Source of the DNA: Methanoregula sp. PtaB.Bin085
Lineage (GTDB): Archaea > Halobacteriota > Methanomicrobia > Methanomicrobiales > Methanospirillaceae
Assembly: GCF_002067035.1 (NCBI RefSeq)
Contig: NZ_MVQB01000053.1
Coordinates: 1-64,000 of the forward strand
DNA: 64,000 bases
Direction: 5' to 3'
This document shows, piece by piece, positions 27,442 to 37,023 of the stretch (within the stretch, counting starts at the first letter, position 1; every line of letters starts with the position of its first letter). Position numbers and translations under genes: made by a program. The notes beneath the pieces are model-generated. The model was not told where the DNA came from. It ran no database searches and saw only the letters and a list, made by a program, of their open reading frames with translations.

Positions 27442-28812
27442 ATGAAAATCCACACGTCCATCAGGCGCATTGCCGCATCTGCCCTCCTTGCCGCCGGGCT
27501 CACGTACCCGGCATGCGCAGCGGTGTGCCCCAGGGGCATCGGGGGCTGCCCTGCCCCGGGCAGGTGTTTCCTGTATGTGGATGCAGACGCCAATACCCTC
27601 TGCGACTATACCGCCCGCACCGGTTCGCAGTCCGCGGGGTTCCCTGCCCGGACCGGTTCGTCCGGCCAGGCGCAGTCCTCCGTCCAGCCTGCTGTGCAGC
27701 AAACACAGGCATCCACGACAGTGCAGGCAACTGCAACACCGGTTCCTGCTGATCCGGCTTCAGCCGCGTCCATCCCACGCGTTACACCGCAGGAAGCCGA
27801 ACCTGCCAATACAACTGCTGCAGCCACGGCCGATCCCGGGACGGTTACCGGGAACACGGCAACCGAAGGGCTCCTGGACACGCTGCATATTTCCGTGCCC
27901 GTCGCGGAGATACTCCTCTTCCTCGTCATGACCGGCATTTTCTTCCTGCTCTTCAGGAAGGGCATCGCAGGCATCCGGGAAGTGAGGCCCCGCCCGGCCC
28001 TTGCGCTTTCGGCCCTCTTCGGCCTCGGGACATCCCTCATGCTGACGAGCCTCCTCACCGGCAGCGCTGTCGCAGGTACGACACTGGCACTTGTCTACAT
28101 GGCCGGAGGCACGCCCCTTGTCGCGTACCTCTGGTACCGCGGCACCATGACGCGGAGAATCGTGCTTGCCACGGCCCTGGTGAGCGTTTTTGCCGGGTTC
28201 GTCTTCGTTGCGCCGATCATGCCGATGGAACTTGGCGGGATTGTGAACGTGCTGTCCGGCCTGTCAGCCATGACCGCGGGCACCATCGTGATCTGCCTCG
28301 TTATCCTCTCAGCACTGGCGGCCGGCCGGGTGTTCTGCGGGGCACTCTGCCCGGTCGGGTTGCTGCAGGAATGTGCGTATGCAGTCCCGGCCCGGAAGGT
28401 GACGCTCCGCCGCACGGAGATCCCGGAGCTTGTCCGCGCAGCCGTCTTTGCCGTGACAGCCATTGCCGCCCTGTACCTTGTTGACCTGATGGCATACACG
28501 GGGCTGTATGATCTCTTCAGCCTGACCTTCTCGGCCGGGTTCATCGTTGCAGCGGCTCTCGTCCTCCTATCGCTCGTCTTCTACCGCCCGGTCTGCCGGG
28601 TCCTCTGCCCCTTCGGCGTCCTCTTCTCCCTGCCGTCCGCTGTCAGCATCTTCCGGATCCGGAGAACGGGGACCTGCACTGACTGCGGGAAGTGCGAAAA
28701 GGCATGCCCTGCGCGGGTTGCCGGCCGGGACGACCCGAAGAGGGAATGCTATCTCTGCGGCCGGTGCATAGACGTGTGCCCGGTAAAGACCGGGGTTGTA
28801 TATCGCCGGTAA
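27442..28812 (+). CDS. Membrane 4Fe-4S protein (NapH/CcoG-like) with N-terminal Cys-rich domain
   Basis: 456 residues from the ATG at 27442, chosen because GGTGA sits five bases before it. Signal peptide, then an extracellular Cys cluster (VCPRGIGGCPAPGRCFLYVD...LCDYT), a Thr/Ala/Gln-rich stalk to about 145, five or six membrane helices, paired loops FCGALCPVGLLQE and VCRVLCPFGVLFS, and a C-terminal tail with two 4Fe-4S sites (CTDCGKCEKACPAR and CYLCGRCIDVCPVK). NapH-type proteins pass electrons between the quinone or ferredoxin pool and a periplasmic partner; in this archaeon donors and acceptors are unknown. The ATPase gene follows after 48 bases. Confidence 0.82.
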   Translation: MKIHTSIRRIAASALLAAGLTYPACAAVCPRGIGGCPAPGRCFLYVDADANTLCDYTARTGSQSAGFPARTGSSGQAQSSVQPAVQQTQASTTVQATATPVPADPASAASIPRVTPQEAEPANTTAAATADPGTVTGNTATEGLLDTLHISVPVAEILLFLVMTGIFFLLFRKGIAGIREVRPRPALALSALFGLGTSLMLTSLLTGSAVAGTTLALVYMAGGTPLVAYLWYRGTMTRRIVLATALVSVFAGFVFVAPIMPMELGGIVNVLSGLSAMTAGTIVICLVILSALAAGRVFCGALCPVGLLQECAYAVPARKVTLRRTEIPELVRAAVFAVTAIAALYLVDLMAYTGLYDLFSLTFSAGFIVAAALVLLSLVFYRPVCRVLCPFGVLFSLPSAVSIFRIRRTGTCTDCGKCEKACPARVAGRDDPKRECYLCGRCIDVCPVKTGVVYRR

Positions 28813-28860
28813 TGACCGCAAACCCGCCAGCTTTTTTGTGCCCGGCATCAATCCGGATGT

Positions 28861-30231
28861 ATGGCGCCGGAAGACCGGGAGTCTGCGTTCCGTTCGTTCC
28901 TGTCAGCGTGGACCGGGGAAGGTGCGGCTATCGACACCTCCTCCATCCTTCACGGCACCACGACGTTTATTGTCCGCTCGTTCGACCGTGAGGCACTCCA
29001 GTTCAGTTTCCCGCTCCTTGTCCGCCGAAACCTGTTGCATGAGACCGGGCTCGATCCGGCCGGGTCGGACGGTGCGGTCGCCGCCCTTATCGAGCGGGTC
29101 AAGGAGCAGGCACAAAGGACGCCGGAATTCGGGCCGCTCTACGGCAGCGGTGTCGCGGGATCCCTGCGGTACCGCGATACCATCGAGCCGTATACCGTTA
29201 TCCATTCAGACGAGGCGATTGGCACCGCCCTCTGGAAAGCCGATGCCCGGAACTTCTGCGACCGGTCGGGTGTTCACCTGATTATCCGGGGCGCTCTCCC
29301 CTGCCCGCAGGGTTCGTCCGGGAGCGATACTGAGGTGGAGCGCCTGCTTGCTGACCTTGCACAGGGCGTCAGTGACAGCATTCAGAATGCCCCCCTCCTC
29401 CCGCTCCGGGCAGCATGGATCGCCTCGCTCGACCAGAAGATGCTCCGGCAGCAGCTGCCGGCGCTCGGCCTTGTCTCGTTTGTCGGCGACGGTTCGCACC
29501 TTGCCCGGAGCTTCACGCAGCACCGCCCGTTCTTCCGGGTTGCCGGGCCGCGGGACGGCGTCAGCATTCCGTTTGCATGCCCCGCTGACCTCGGGCCGGT
29601 GGAGGTGGAGCTGCCGGCAAGCGGCCGCACGGTCACCGGCCTCGGGATCCGGATGAAAGAAGTCTTTGCGGTGGCGGGATCGAATGCCCAAGGCAAGACC
29701 ACCTTTCTCGAAGGCATCCTGGCGGGCATGGACGACCATCTGCCACATGACGGACGGGAACGGGTCGTAACCGTGCGGGGCGCCTGTACCGCGGAATCGA
29801 CGAACATGGGCCTTGCCGGTGCCGACATCAGCATGTTCTTCCACGCTCTTCCGCCCGGTGTGAGCGGCACCGTGAAAGGGGCATTCGGCGCCGGCAGCGG
29901 TTCGATGTCAATGGCCCACCAGATGCAGACCGCGATCGCCCGACGATCTCCGCTGCTCATCATCGACGAGGACCGGGCAGCCCCGAACCTGCTCGTCAGG
30001 AGCTGTCTCCAGAAGGAAGAGATCACGCCCCTTGCCGAGATCCTTGCCCGTCAGCGGGAGATGATGGGTGACACCGCCCTTGTGTTTGCTGCATGCGCCA
30101 TGGATACGCTGATAGCGCAGGCCGATCGTATCATGGTGCTCGACCGGCACGTGGCATTGGCTATTGAGCCGGCCGAATTCCGGCGCCAAGTGGCGGCCCT
30201 GCTCCGGAAGACGGCGGGGGAGATGGAATAA
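28861..30231 (+). CDS. Predicted ATPase of the ABC class (COG3044 type)
   Basis: 456 residues. Resembles the stand-alone 'ABC-class' ATPases that do not transport. Visible: N-terminal domain with IRGALPCPQGSSGSD around 142-156, KEVFAVAGSNAQGKTTFLEGI with Walker A at 273-280, a GAGSGSMSMA signature-like element near 342-352, and Walker B LLIIDEDRAAPNLLVRS at 365-381, followed by DTALVFAACAMDTLIAQADRIMVLD. The DED-x-x-A/S-x-N-x-x-x-R block is diagnostic for the family. About 100 residues shorter than many bacterial members. Cellular role is poorly known; an RNA-related role is reported for a trypanosome relative. It follows the membrane Fe-S gene in the same direction. Confidence 0.85.
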   Translation: MAPEDRESAFRSFLSAWTGEGAAIDTSSILHGTTTFIVRSFDREALQFSFPLLVRRNLLHETGLDPAGSDGAVAALIERVKEQAQRTPEFGPLYGSGVAGSLRYRDTIEPYTVIHSDEAIGTALWKADARNFCDRSGVHLIIRGALPCPQGSSGSDTEVERLLADLAQGVSDSIQNAPLLPLRAAWIASLDQKMLRQQLPALGLVSFVGDGSHLARSFTQHRPFFRVAGPRDGVSIPFACPADLGPVEVELPASGRTVTGLGIRMKEVFAVAGSNAQGKTTFLEGILAGMDDHLPHDGRERVVTVRGACTAESTNMGLAGADISMFFHALPPGVSGTVKGAFGAGSGSMSMAHQMQTAIARRSPLLIIDEDRAAPNLLVRSCLQKEEITPLAEILARQREMMGDTALVFAACAMDTLIAQADRIMVLDRHVALAIEPAEFRRQVAALLRKTAGEME

Positions 30232-30261
30232 CTTTTGATGAAGGATTGATGATTCAAATGA

Positions 30262-30418
30262 ATGATGGGGGCTGATGCCCCCATACCCCCTTTATGACAG
30301 GTGCCGCCGCCCCCGCGGGGGTGCTCCCGCGGCGGCCTCAATTACCGGTTTTTCCGGAAACCGAACTTGTCCCGCCGTGCCCCGTGAGGGGGCCTGAGGC
30401 GGGCGTCCCTCATAAGCG
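30262..30418 (+). repeat. Dispersed repeat A, copy 4
   Basis: GATGGGGGCTGATGCCCCCA, CATACCCCCTTTATGACAGG, GCCGCCGCCCCCGC...CTCCCGCGGCGGCC, ACCGGTTTTTCCGG, CCCGCCGTGCC and GGGCCTGAGGCGGGC in the order of copy 1 and in the same orientation. Confidence 0.75.
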
Positions 30419-30463
30419 CCCCCGCCCCCAACGGGGGCAGGGCTGGCGCAAGGGAGGGATAAA
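30419..30463 (+). repeat. Tail of repeat B joined to repeat A copy 4
   Basis: GCCCCCGCCCCC, AACGGGGGCAGGGCTGGCGCA and an AGGGAGGGATAA end match the right-hand end of repeat B (compare 12220-12262 and 35370-35407). The two families therefore meet in one composite element. Confidence 0.6.
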
Positions 30464-30487
30464 ACACGAAAAATTTGGATGTATACT

Positions 30488-31362
<875 letters not shown>

Positions 31363-31366
<4 letters not shown>

Positions 31367-32448
31367 GCGGTAACCTCCACGGCCTTCTTCACGACAAGAT
31401 CCATGGTGTCCAGCATCTCGTAGCCCTTCTCTGAGAGGAGCCGGCGGCCCTCCGCCTCGTTCGTGCCCGCGAGCCGGACAATGACCTTCTGGGAGATGCC
31501 CGCTGCAATGATCCCCTTTGCAACCTCATCGCACTTCGTGATGCCACCAAGGAGGTTGACCACGATGACCTTCACCGTCGGGACGCTTGCAACGAGCCGG
31601 ACGGCGTTCATCACCCGCTCGCTCTCGGCCCCGCCGCCTACGTCGAGGAAGTTCGCCGCCTTCCCGCCGTAGTACTCGATCAGGTCGAGTGTCGCCATCG
31701 TAAGTCCGGCGCCGTTGCCAATCACGCCGATCTTCCCGTCCAGCTCCACATAGGAGAAGCCGTGCTTCTCTGCCTCCCGCTCGCGGTCGGTGAGATCGCG
31801 GTTGACCGTGATCCCCTGCCGGCCCAGCGCATTGTCGTCCACGATGATCTTGGCGTCCGCGGCAAAGATCCCCTGCGGCGTGCTGACCAGCGGGTTGATC
31901 TCGGCGAGGAGGGCGTCCTTCTCGATGAAGGTTTTGTACAGTTTGTTGATGACCGGCCCGATCTCCTTCGGTGCCGTCCCGACCAGCTCCCGGATCAGGA
32001 ACGGCGGCAGCTCCTTCATCAGGGGGTTTGCCACGGCTTTCCGGATCAGCTCCGGGTGCTCCTTTGCCGTGACCTCGATCTCCACGCCGCCCGCCTCCGT
32101 GAAGAGGATGAGCGGCTGTTTGGAGGAGCGGTCGACCGTGATCGAGAGGTAGTACTCGTGCTGAATGTCGAGTTTCTGCTCGGCCAGGATCTCCTTCACC
32201 GGCAGACCCTTAATCTGCCTTGCGAAGAGCTCCTTTGCAACCTTCATCCCCGTGGCTTTGTCAGCCATAAGGATGCCGCCGGCCTTGCCCCGGCCGCCGA
32301 CATCCACCTGTGCTTTTAAGACAAACGCGTCGCCGAGTTCGGCAATATGGGGGGTGAGTTCGTCGGGCGATCGTATCAGGATGCCGGCCGGGACGGGAAT
32401 CCCGGCGGCCTTTATCACGTTCTTTGCCTCGTGTTCGCGCAGTTTCAT
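31363..32448 (-). CDS. sucC: Succinyl-CoA synthetase (ADP-forming) beta subunit
   Basis: 361 residues, slightly short of the ~385 usual for bacteria. ATP-grasp N-terminal half (KLREHEAKNVIKAAGIPVP, FVLKAQVDVGGRGKAGGI, LAEINPLVSTPQGIFAADAKI) and a CoA-ligase C-terminal half (NGAGLTMATLDLIEYYGG, FLDVGGGAESERV, NLLGGITKCDEVAKGI). Nucleotide and Mg ligands are in place. The start ATG overlaps the korC stop and the stop overlaps sucD. The frame upstream of 32448 is a shadow of korC. Confidence 0.95.
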
Positions 32449-32975
32449 GGCTGTTTCCCCAGCTGCAGGCCGAGCTGCATGGCTTTCAGGTTGAGGTCCT
32501 CGGTACCCTTCGGCACGGAGTCGAGGATGGCTTTTTTCAGGCTCTCCCCGCTCACCACGTGCGTGGCGGCGACGAGGGCCCCGAGCATGACGATGTTGGC
32601 TACGATATCCTTTTTCAGGGTCTGCTTCGCTTCCCGCGTTGCCGGCACCTCGATGCACCGGCACTTCGGGCGGGAGTGGACGAGCGTCGAGTCGATGAGC
32701 ATCACGGCCGGGTCCTCCGCCGCCGCCCCGTACTTCTCGAACCCTTCCTGCGACATGATGACGTAGATGTTCGGGTTTGCGACCTTGGGGTACAGGATCG
32801 GGTCGTCGTCGATGATCACGGCGCTCATCGATGCCCCGCCCCGGGCCTCCGGCCCGTACACCTGTGTCTGGACCGCGAACTTGCTGTCGTACATCACCGC
32901 GGCCCGGCCGATGATGACGGCCGAGAGGATGATCCCCTGGCCGCCGAACCCCGAGAACCGGATCTCGTTCCTCAT
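32445..32975 (-). CDS. korC: 2-oxoglutarate:ferredoxin oxidoreductase gamma subunit
   Basis: 176 residues of the KorC/gamma type: RFSGFGGQGIILSAVIIGRAA, YGPEARGGASMSAVIID and LGLQLG near the end. It contacts CoA in these enzymes. ATGA overlaps join it to korB and sucC. Assignment to 2-oxoglutarate rather than pyruvate or branched 2-oxoacids rests on the four-subunit composition with KorD and on the adjoining sucCD and fumarase genes. Confidence 0.93.
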   Translation of the reverse strand: MRNEIRFSGFGGQGIILSAVIIGRAAVMYDSKFAVQTQVYGPEARGGASMSAVIIDDDPILYPKVANPNIYVIMSQEGFEKYGAAAEDPAVMLIDSTLVHSRPKCRCIEVPATREAKQTLKKDIVANIVMLGALVAATHVVSGESLKKAILDSVPKGTEDLNLKAMQLGLQLGKQP

Positions 32976-33760
32976 CGCTTCACCCCCATGGCCGGCCGGT
33001 TCCGCTTCGTCAGCTCGCCGACAACGAACATGTCCTCCGGGAGCGGCTGGCCCTGCTCGAGCAGCCGGTCGCGTTTTGCCCGGAGGAGCGAGTGGGTCTT
33101 TAAGAACTCGACATGGTCCATGACCTGCCGGAACTTGTTCCGGCGCCCGAACGCGGTGGGGCACTGGACGAGCGCCTCGATGAAGGAGAAGCCGGGCGTT
33201 TCCAGCCCTGCCTTCACCGCCTTCTCGAGCTCCTTCACGTGGTACGAGGTCCAGCGTGCAACGTAGTTGGCGCCCGCGGCAGTGGCGAGCTCGCAGAGAT
33301 CGAACGGCGGCTCGGCGCAGCCGTAGGGCGTGGTGGAGGAGAGGCATTTCAGCGGCGTGGTCGGGCTGCCCTGCCCCCCGGTCATGCCGTAGATCTGGTT
33401 GTTCATGCAGACCACCGTCATGTCGATGTTCCGGCGGCAGGCATGGATGAAGTGGTTGCCGCCGATGGCCGCGAGGTCGCCGTCGCCCGTGAAGACCACG
33501 ACGTGCAGGTCCGGCTTCGCCATCTTGACACCGGTGGCGAATGCCAGCGCCCGCCCGTGGGTGGTGTGGAGCGAGTCGGTGAGGATGTAGCCGGGCGCCC
33601 GCGAGGAGCAGCCGATGCCGGAGACAAAGACCGTCTCCTCCTTCTTCCAGCCCATCGAATCAACCGCGGCGAGCGTGCAGTTGATGATCGTCCCGTTCCC
33701 GCAGCCGGCGCAGTAGATGTGGGGGAGCCGGTCCTGCCGGTACCAGTCCTCGAAACTCAT
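32972..33760 (-). CDS. korB: 2-oxoglutarate:ferredoxin oxidoreductase beta subunit
   Basis: 262 residues, the thiamine-diphosphate subunit. Seen: YCAGCGNGTIINCTLAAVDSMG (Fe-S/TPP contacts), GIGCSSRAPGYI, TTHGRALAFATGVKMA, FTGDGDLAAIGGNHFIHACRRN (TPP/Mg motif GDGD...N) and NNQIYGMTGGQGSPTT. The ATG at 33760 is the first on the conserved domain. Overlaps korA at its start and korC at its end. Confidence 0.95.
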   Translation of the reverse strand: MSFEDWYRQDRLPHIYCAGCGNGTIINCTLAAVDSMGWKKEETVFVSGIGCSSRAPGYILTDSLHTTHGRALAFATGVKMAKPDLHVVVFTGDGDLAAIGGNHFIHACRRNIDMTVVCMNNQIYGMTGGQGSPTTPLKCLSSTTPYGCAEPPFDLCELATAAGANYVARWTSYHVKELEKAVKAGLETPGFSFIEALVQCPTAFGRRNKFRQVMDHVEFLKTHSLLRAKRDRLLEQGQPLPEDMFVVGELTKRNRPAMGVKR

Positions 33761-34860
33761 GCATTCCCCTCCAGTGCCGCAACGAGCTCGTCGGGAGTGT
33801 GAAGCTCCCCGCCCAGCTTCGGGATGCAATGGACCGGCACCTTTACGTGCCGCTGGATCTCGCGGGCGATCTGCCCGAAGTTCATCTCCGGGACAAGGAA
33901 GCGCTTCGCGTTCCTGAACTTCGCGAGCGCTTTCTCCGGGAACGGCCAGACTGTCCGGAGCCGGAGGAAACCGACGTTTTTGTCCTTCCGGTCGTGCATC
34001 ACCTGCATGACCGTGCGGACCGGGCCGCCGTAGGCTACGAAGACCTGCTCCGCATCCAGGTTCACCACGTCATAGTCCGCCATCGCGTCCCGGGCATTCT
34101 CGATCTTGTCCACGAGCCGCTTCACGAGCGCCATGTGGAGCTTCGGGTTGGTTGCGCACGGGTAGCCCCGCTCGTCGTGGGTGAGGCCTGTCACGTGGAC
34201 ATGCCGGCCGGTGCCGAAGGTCGGGAATCCCGGAATCAGGTCAGGATCGGTTGCCCTGAATGGCGGAGTGCCGTCTACGAACGGCTTCCGGCCAATCCGC
34301 TCAACCGTGTCGGGAATGAGTATCTTCTCCCGCATGTGCCCGACCGTCTCGTCGGCCATGAGGAAGACGGGGACGCGGTACTGGTCGGCAAGGTTGAAGG
34401 CCTTCACCGTCAGCTCGTACATCTCCTGAACGGTTGCCGGGCAGAGGGCGATGATGGCATAGTCGCCGTGGGACCCGAACCGCGCCTGCATCATGTCGCC
34501 CTGCGCCGACATGGTCGGCTGGCCGGTGGAGGGGCCGCCCCGCTGGACATTGACGACCACGCACGGCGTCTCGGTCATGGCGGCAAAGCCGATGTTTTCC
34601 ATCATGAGGGAAAAGCCGGGGCCGCTCGTCGCGGTCATGGCCCGGGCGCCCGTCCACGAGGCCCCGATGATCGAGGCCATGGACGCGATCTCGTCCTCCA
34701 TCTGGATGAATACCCCGCCCTTCTTCGGGAGCTTTACAGCCATGTGCTCGGCGACCTCGGTCGAGGGGGTGATGGGGTAGCCGCCGAAGAAGTTGCACCC
34801 GACCGCGAGCGCCCCCTCGGCGCAGGCCGTGTTGCCCTGCCAGAATTCAGTCCGCGTCAA
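33757..34860 (-). CDS. korA: 2-oxoglutarate:ferredoxin oxidoreductase alpha subunit
   Basis: 367 residues. Pyrimidine-domain subunit: EFWQGNTACAEGALAVGC, GYPITPSTEVAEHMA, QMEDEIASMASIIGASWTGAR, ATSGPGFSLMMENIG and RGGPSTGQPT. The start codon is TTG, lying across the korD stop (TATTGA), so the gene depends on translation from korD; AAGGTGGCGATC precedes it. The use of TTG may hold the level of this subunit in step with KorD. Confidence 0.94.
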   Translation of the reverse strand: MTRTEFWQGNTACAEGALAVGCNFFGGYPITPSTEVAEHMAVKLPKKGGVFIQMEDEIASMASIIGASWTGARAMTATSGPGFSLMMENIGFAAMTETPCVVVNVQRGGPSTGQPTMSAQGDMMQARFGSHGDYAIIALCPATVQEMYELTVKAFNLADQYRVPVFLMADETVGHMREKILIPDTVERIGRKPFVDGTPPFRATDPDLIPGFPTFGTGRHVHVTGLTHDERGYPCATNPKLHMALVKRLVDKIENARDAMADYDVVNLDAEQVFVAYGGPVRTVMQVMHDRKDKNVGFLRLRTVWPFPEKALAKFRNAKRFLVPEMNFGQIAREIQRHVKVPVHCIPKLGGELHTPDELVAALEGNA

Positions 34861-35129
34861 TATTCGATCGCCACCTTATGGGGTTCGTAGGGCTCCTCCT
34901 CGATCCAGTGGATTGCCTGGTCCGGGCAGGTGAGCTGGCAGACACCGCAGAGCTGCCGGCCGTAGAGGTTACGGAGCCGGCAGTTGGTGCAGCGCTCGGG
35001 CCGGTCCAGCTCGGGCACGGCAACACCCTTGCGGTTGAGCTTTTTTCCCTCTCTGAAGATCTTGTAGGGGCAGACCTTTGTACAGAGGTTGCACCCCTTG
35101 CAGCGGGTCTCGTCGATGGCGAGTTTCAT
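34857..35129 (-). CDS. korD: 2-oxoglutarate:ferredoxin oxidoreductase delta (ferredoxin) subunit
   Basis: 90 residues. Two 4Fe-4S sites: CKGCNLCTKVCP near 10-21 is canonical; the second is stretched, CTNCRLRNLYGRQLCGVCQLTCP (47-69), with an insertion between the first cysteine pair and the rest, as in methanogen KorD. It relays electrons from the catalytic subunits to ferredoxin. First gene of the kor-suc run; the upstream gap to fumB contains repeat B copy 2 and a possible promoter (GTACTATAC near 35155). Confidence 0.93.
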   Translation of the reverse strand: MKLAIDETRCKGCNLCTKVCPYKIFREGKKLNRKGVAVPELDRPERCTNCRLRNLYGRQLCGVCQLTCPDQAIHWIEEEPYEPHKVAIEY

Positions 35130-35218
35130 GGATCGGCAGTCCTGTTCGTTAGTACTATACGGGAACCGGTACTAAAAACCTCGTCTTTTGATCAATACAG
35201 ATCGTATACGGGTCGGTG

Positions 35219-35407
35219 CTGACGCTCTCGGGGGCTCCAGCACAGTGTGCTTCCGCCCCCGCCGCTGGGGCAGCCCCCACATTGCGATATCTACTCAGAA
35301 GGTTGACACAAAACAGTTGGATATGTGTTTCAACCGGTAATGCAGAGGCATCGCAATGCGCCCCCGCCCCCCGCGCCGGGGGGCAGGGTTGGCGCAAAGG
35401 GGGGTAA
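35219..35407 (+). repeat. Dispersed repeat B, copy 2
   Basis: CTGACGCTCTCGGGGGCTCC, CCGCCCCCGCCGCTGGGGCA, ATTGCGATATCTACTCAGAA and the GCGCCCCCGCCCCCCGC...GGGGGGCAGGG end match copy 1 nearly base for base, apart from a more variable centre. It ends one base before the fumB stop codon, splitting the fum genes from the kor genes. Confidence 0.75.
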
Positions 35408-35980
35408 TCACTCCCCGCCGCTGCACGCCCCGGCCGAATACTCCTTAAAAGCCTTCTCCGCCTTCTCCCGTGCCGCGTCGAAGATGTCGTTTCCGTGGGA
35501 ATCGATCGCCACGACCAGCGGGAACCGGTCGAGGCCGATGACCCACACAGCCTCAGCCATTCCGAGATCCTTGAAGAACACGCCGGCAACCGACATATGG
35601 GATGAAGCGAGTGCTGCACAGCCGCCGGTGAACGCGAAGTAGACACCTTTTCCCCTCAGCTGCTCCTTTACCTGTGCGCCCATCCCACCTTTCCCGATCA
35701 GCCCCCGCACGCCACGGCTGATGACAAAGCCCGTCAGATCGTTCATCCGTGTAGATGTCGTCGGCCCGGCAGCGATGACCTTCCCGTCCCGGATGACCGG
35801 CCCGCAGTGGTAGATGACCGCACCCTTCGGGTCGAATGGGATCCCCTTCTTCTGCATCCGGAGGTGCGCCTCGTCCCGTGCGGTGTAGACCGTGCCGGAG
35901 AGCTCGACGAGGTCGCCGGCATGGAGTTCCAGGATCTCGTCGCCAAGCGGGGTGCGGAGCTGGACCGGTTTTTCCGTCAC
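35408..35980 (-). CDS. fumB: Class I fumarate hydratase beta (C-terminal) subunit
   Basis: 190 residues. Beta subunit of the two-subunit iron-sulphur fumarase. Blocks: LRTPLGDEILELHAGDLVELSG, ARDEAHLRM, IYHCGPVIR, AAGPTTSTRMNDL, GKGGMGAQ and FTGGCAALA. I use the GTG at 35980: it overlaps the fumA stop as GTGA and has GAGGTGA five bases before it; the longer frame starting with MLGEP lies inside fumA. The symbol follows archaeal usage and is not the E. coli FumB isozyme. Confidence 0.93.
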   Translation of the reverse strand: MTEKPVQLRTPLGDEILELHAGDLVELSGTVYTARDEAHLRMQKKGIPFDPKGAVIYHCGPVIRDGKVIAAGPTTSTRMNDLTGFVISRGVRGLIGKGGMGAQVKEQLRGKGVYFAFTGGCAALASSHMSVAGVFFKDLGMAEAVWVIGLDRFPLVVAIDSHGNDIFDAAREKAEKAFKEYSAGACSGGE

Positions 35981-36813
35981 GACTTCACCTCGATGGTCGC
36001 GTGCCGGTTCGCCCAGCACTGGATATTGACGGCTACCGGCAGCGATGCCGTGTGGCAGCCGGCGCTCTTCACCTTCGGGCCGCAGTCCGTGAAGTCCCCG
36101 CCAAGACCCATCGGCCCGATGCCGAGTTTGTTGACGGCGCAGAGGAGCTGCTGCTCGTACTCGCTCATTTTGTCAACCGGCTCGAGCAGGGCTTCCTTGG
36201 CGAGCGCCGCGGCGCCGTCGAACGTCCCGCCGATGCCGACCCCGATAATGACCGGCGGACATGGGCGCGATCCCGCGAGATACACCGTCTCAACCACGAA
36301 CTTCTCGATCTTGTCCTTTTCGGTCGGGAGGAGCATTGCGATCCGCGACATGTTCTCTGCGCCGGCGCCCTTGGGCAGCACCGTGACCGTGAGCTTCTTG
36401 CCGGGTCTCACGTGGATCGCCGGCATCCCGGCGCCGGTATTGTTGTTCGTGTTGTGCCGGGTGAGCGGGTCCACGACATTGGGCCGGAGCGGGACCTCCT
36501 TTGTCGCCCGGTGCACGCCGTCGGCGATAGCATCGTACAGGTCCCGGGAATAGGGGGTGCCGGGCGGAAGGGTGAGGTACACAACCGGCACGCCGGTATC
36601 CTGGCACAGGGGCACCCCGAGCTGCCCGGCGGTCACGATGTTCTTTAAGATGTTGGCAAACTCCCCGCGGGCAACGGGGCTTGTCTCAGCGAGGGCGGAT
36701 TTCCGGATGACCCGCACGACATCCTCCGGAAGGTGGATGACGGCACTTTTGTACGCCTCGAACGTGGCGTCGGCAAGAGCTGCATGGAGAGGATCCCTGG
36801 CCTGTTTCTTCAT
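35977..36813 (-). CDS. fumA: Class I fumarate hydratase alpha (N-terminal) subunit
   Basis: 278 residues. Carries the 4Fe-4S cluster that activates water for fumarate/malate interconversion. Ligand cysteines are in VPLCQDTG, GSRPCPPVIIGVGIGG and DFTDCGPKVKSAGCH-type regions. A TATA box (GCTTATATTG on this strand) 23-32 bases before the ATG predicts a leaderless message. First gene of the fum-kor-suc run. The symbol follows archaeal usage. Confidence 0.94.
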   Translation of the reverse strand: MKKQARDPLHAALADATFEAYKSAVIHLPEDVVRVIRKSALAETSPVARGEFANILKNIVTAGQLGVPLCQDTGVPVVYLTLPPGTPYSRDLYDAIADGVHRATKEVPLRPNVVDPLTRHNTNNNTGAGMPAIHVRPGKKLTVTVLPKGAGAENMSRIAMLLPTEKDKIEKFVVETVYLAGSRPCPPVIIGVGIGGTFDGAAALAKEALLEPVDKMSEYEQQLLCAVNKLGIGPMGLGGDFTDCGPKVKSAGCHTASLPVAVNIQCWANRHATIEVKS

Positions 36814-36835
36814 TGAAAGGTACTGGAGCGGGAGG

Positions 36836-36845
36836 CAATATAAGC
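36836..36845 (-). promoter_or_regulatory. TATA box of fumA
   Basis: GCTTATATTG on the minus strand, 23-32 bases before the fumA ATG, which predicts a leaderless transcript. Confidence 0.55.
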
Positions 36846-37023
36846 GTGTGCGCCCGTGACCCCATCCTCATCCAACGTTGTACTTCGGGGGGTTTTTCCA
36901 GAGCTGAAAAGGACATTCAGGGCGCTCCGGTATACCGGTGAGATCGCTCTTCCGGATACTGGCAGTGCCGTCCTAGGGGCAAATGCTGCAATCCTCATAA
37001 ACACCCGCGTCCCCCGTTTCCCC

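Noticed and set aside
32445-33829. Longer versions of korC and korB starting far upstream
   Set aside because: The extensions lie in the wrong frame of the preceding kor gene; family N termini and ATGA overlaps fix the shorter starts.
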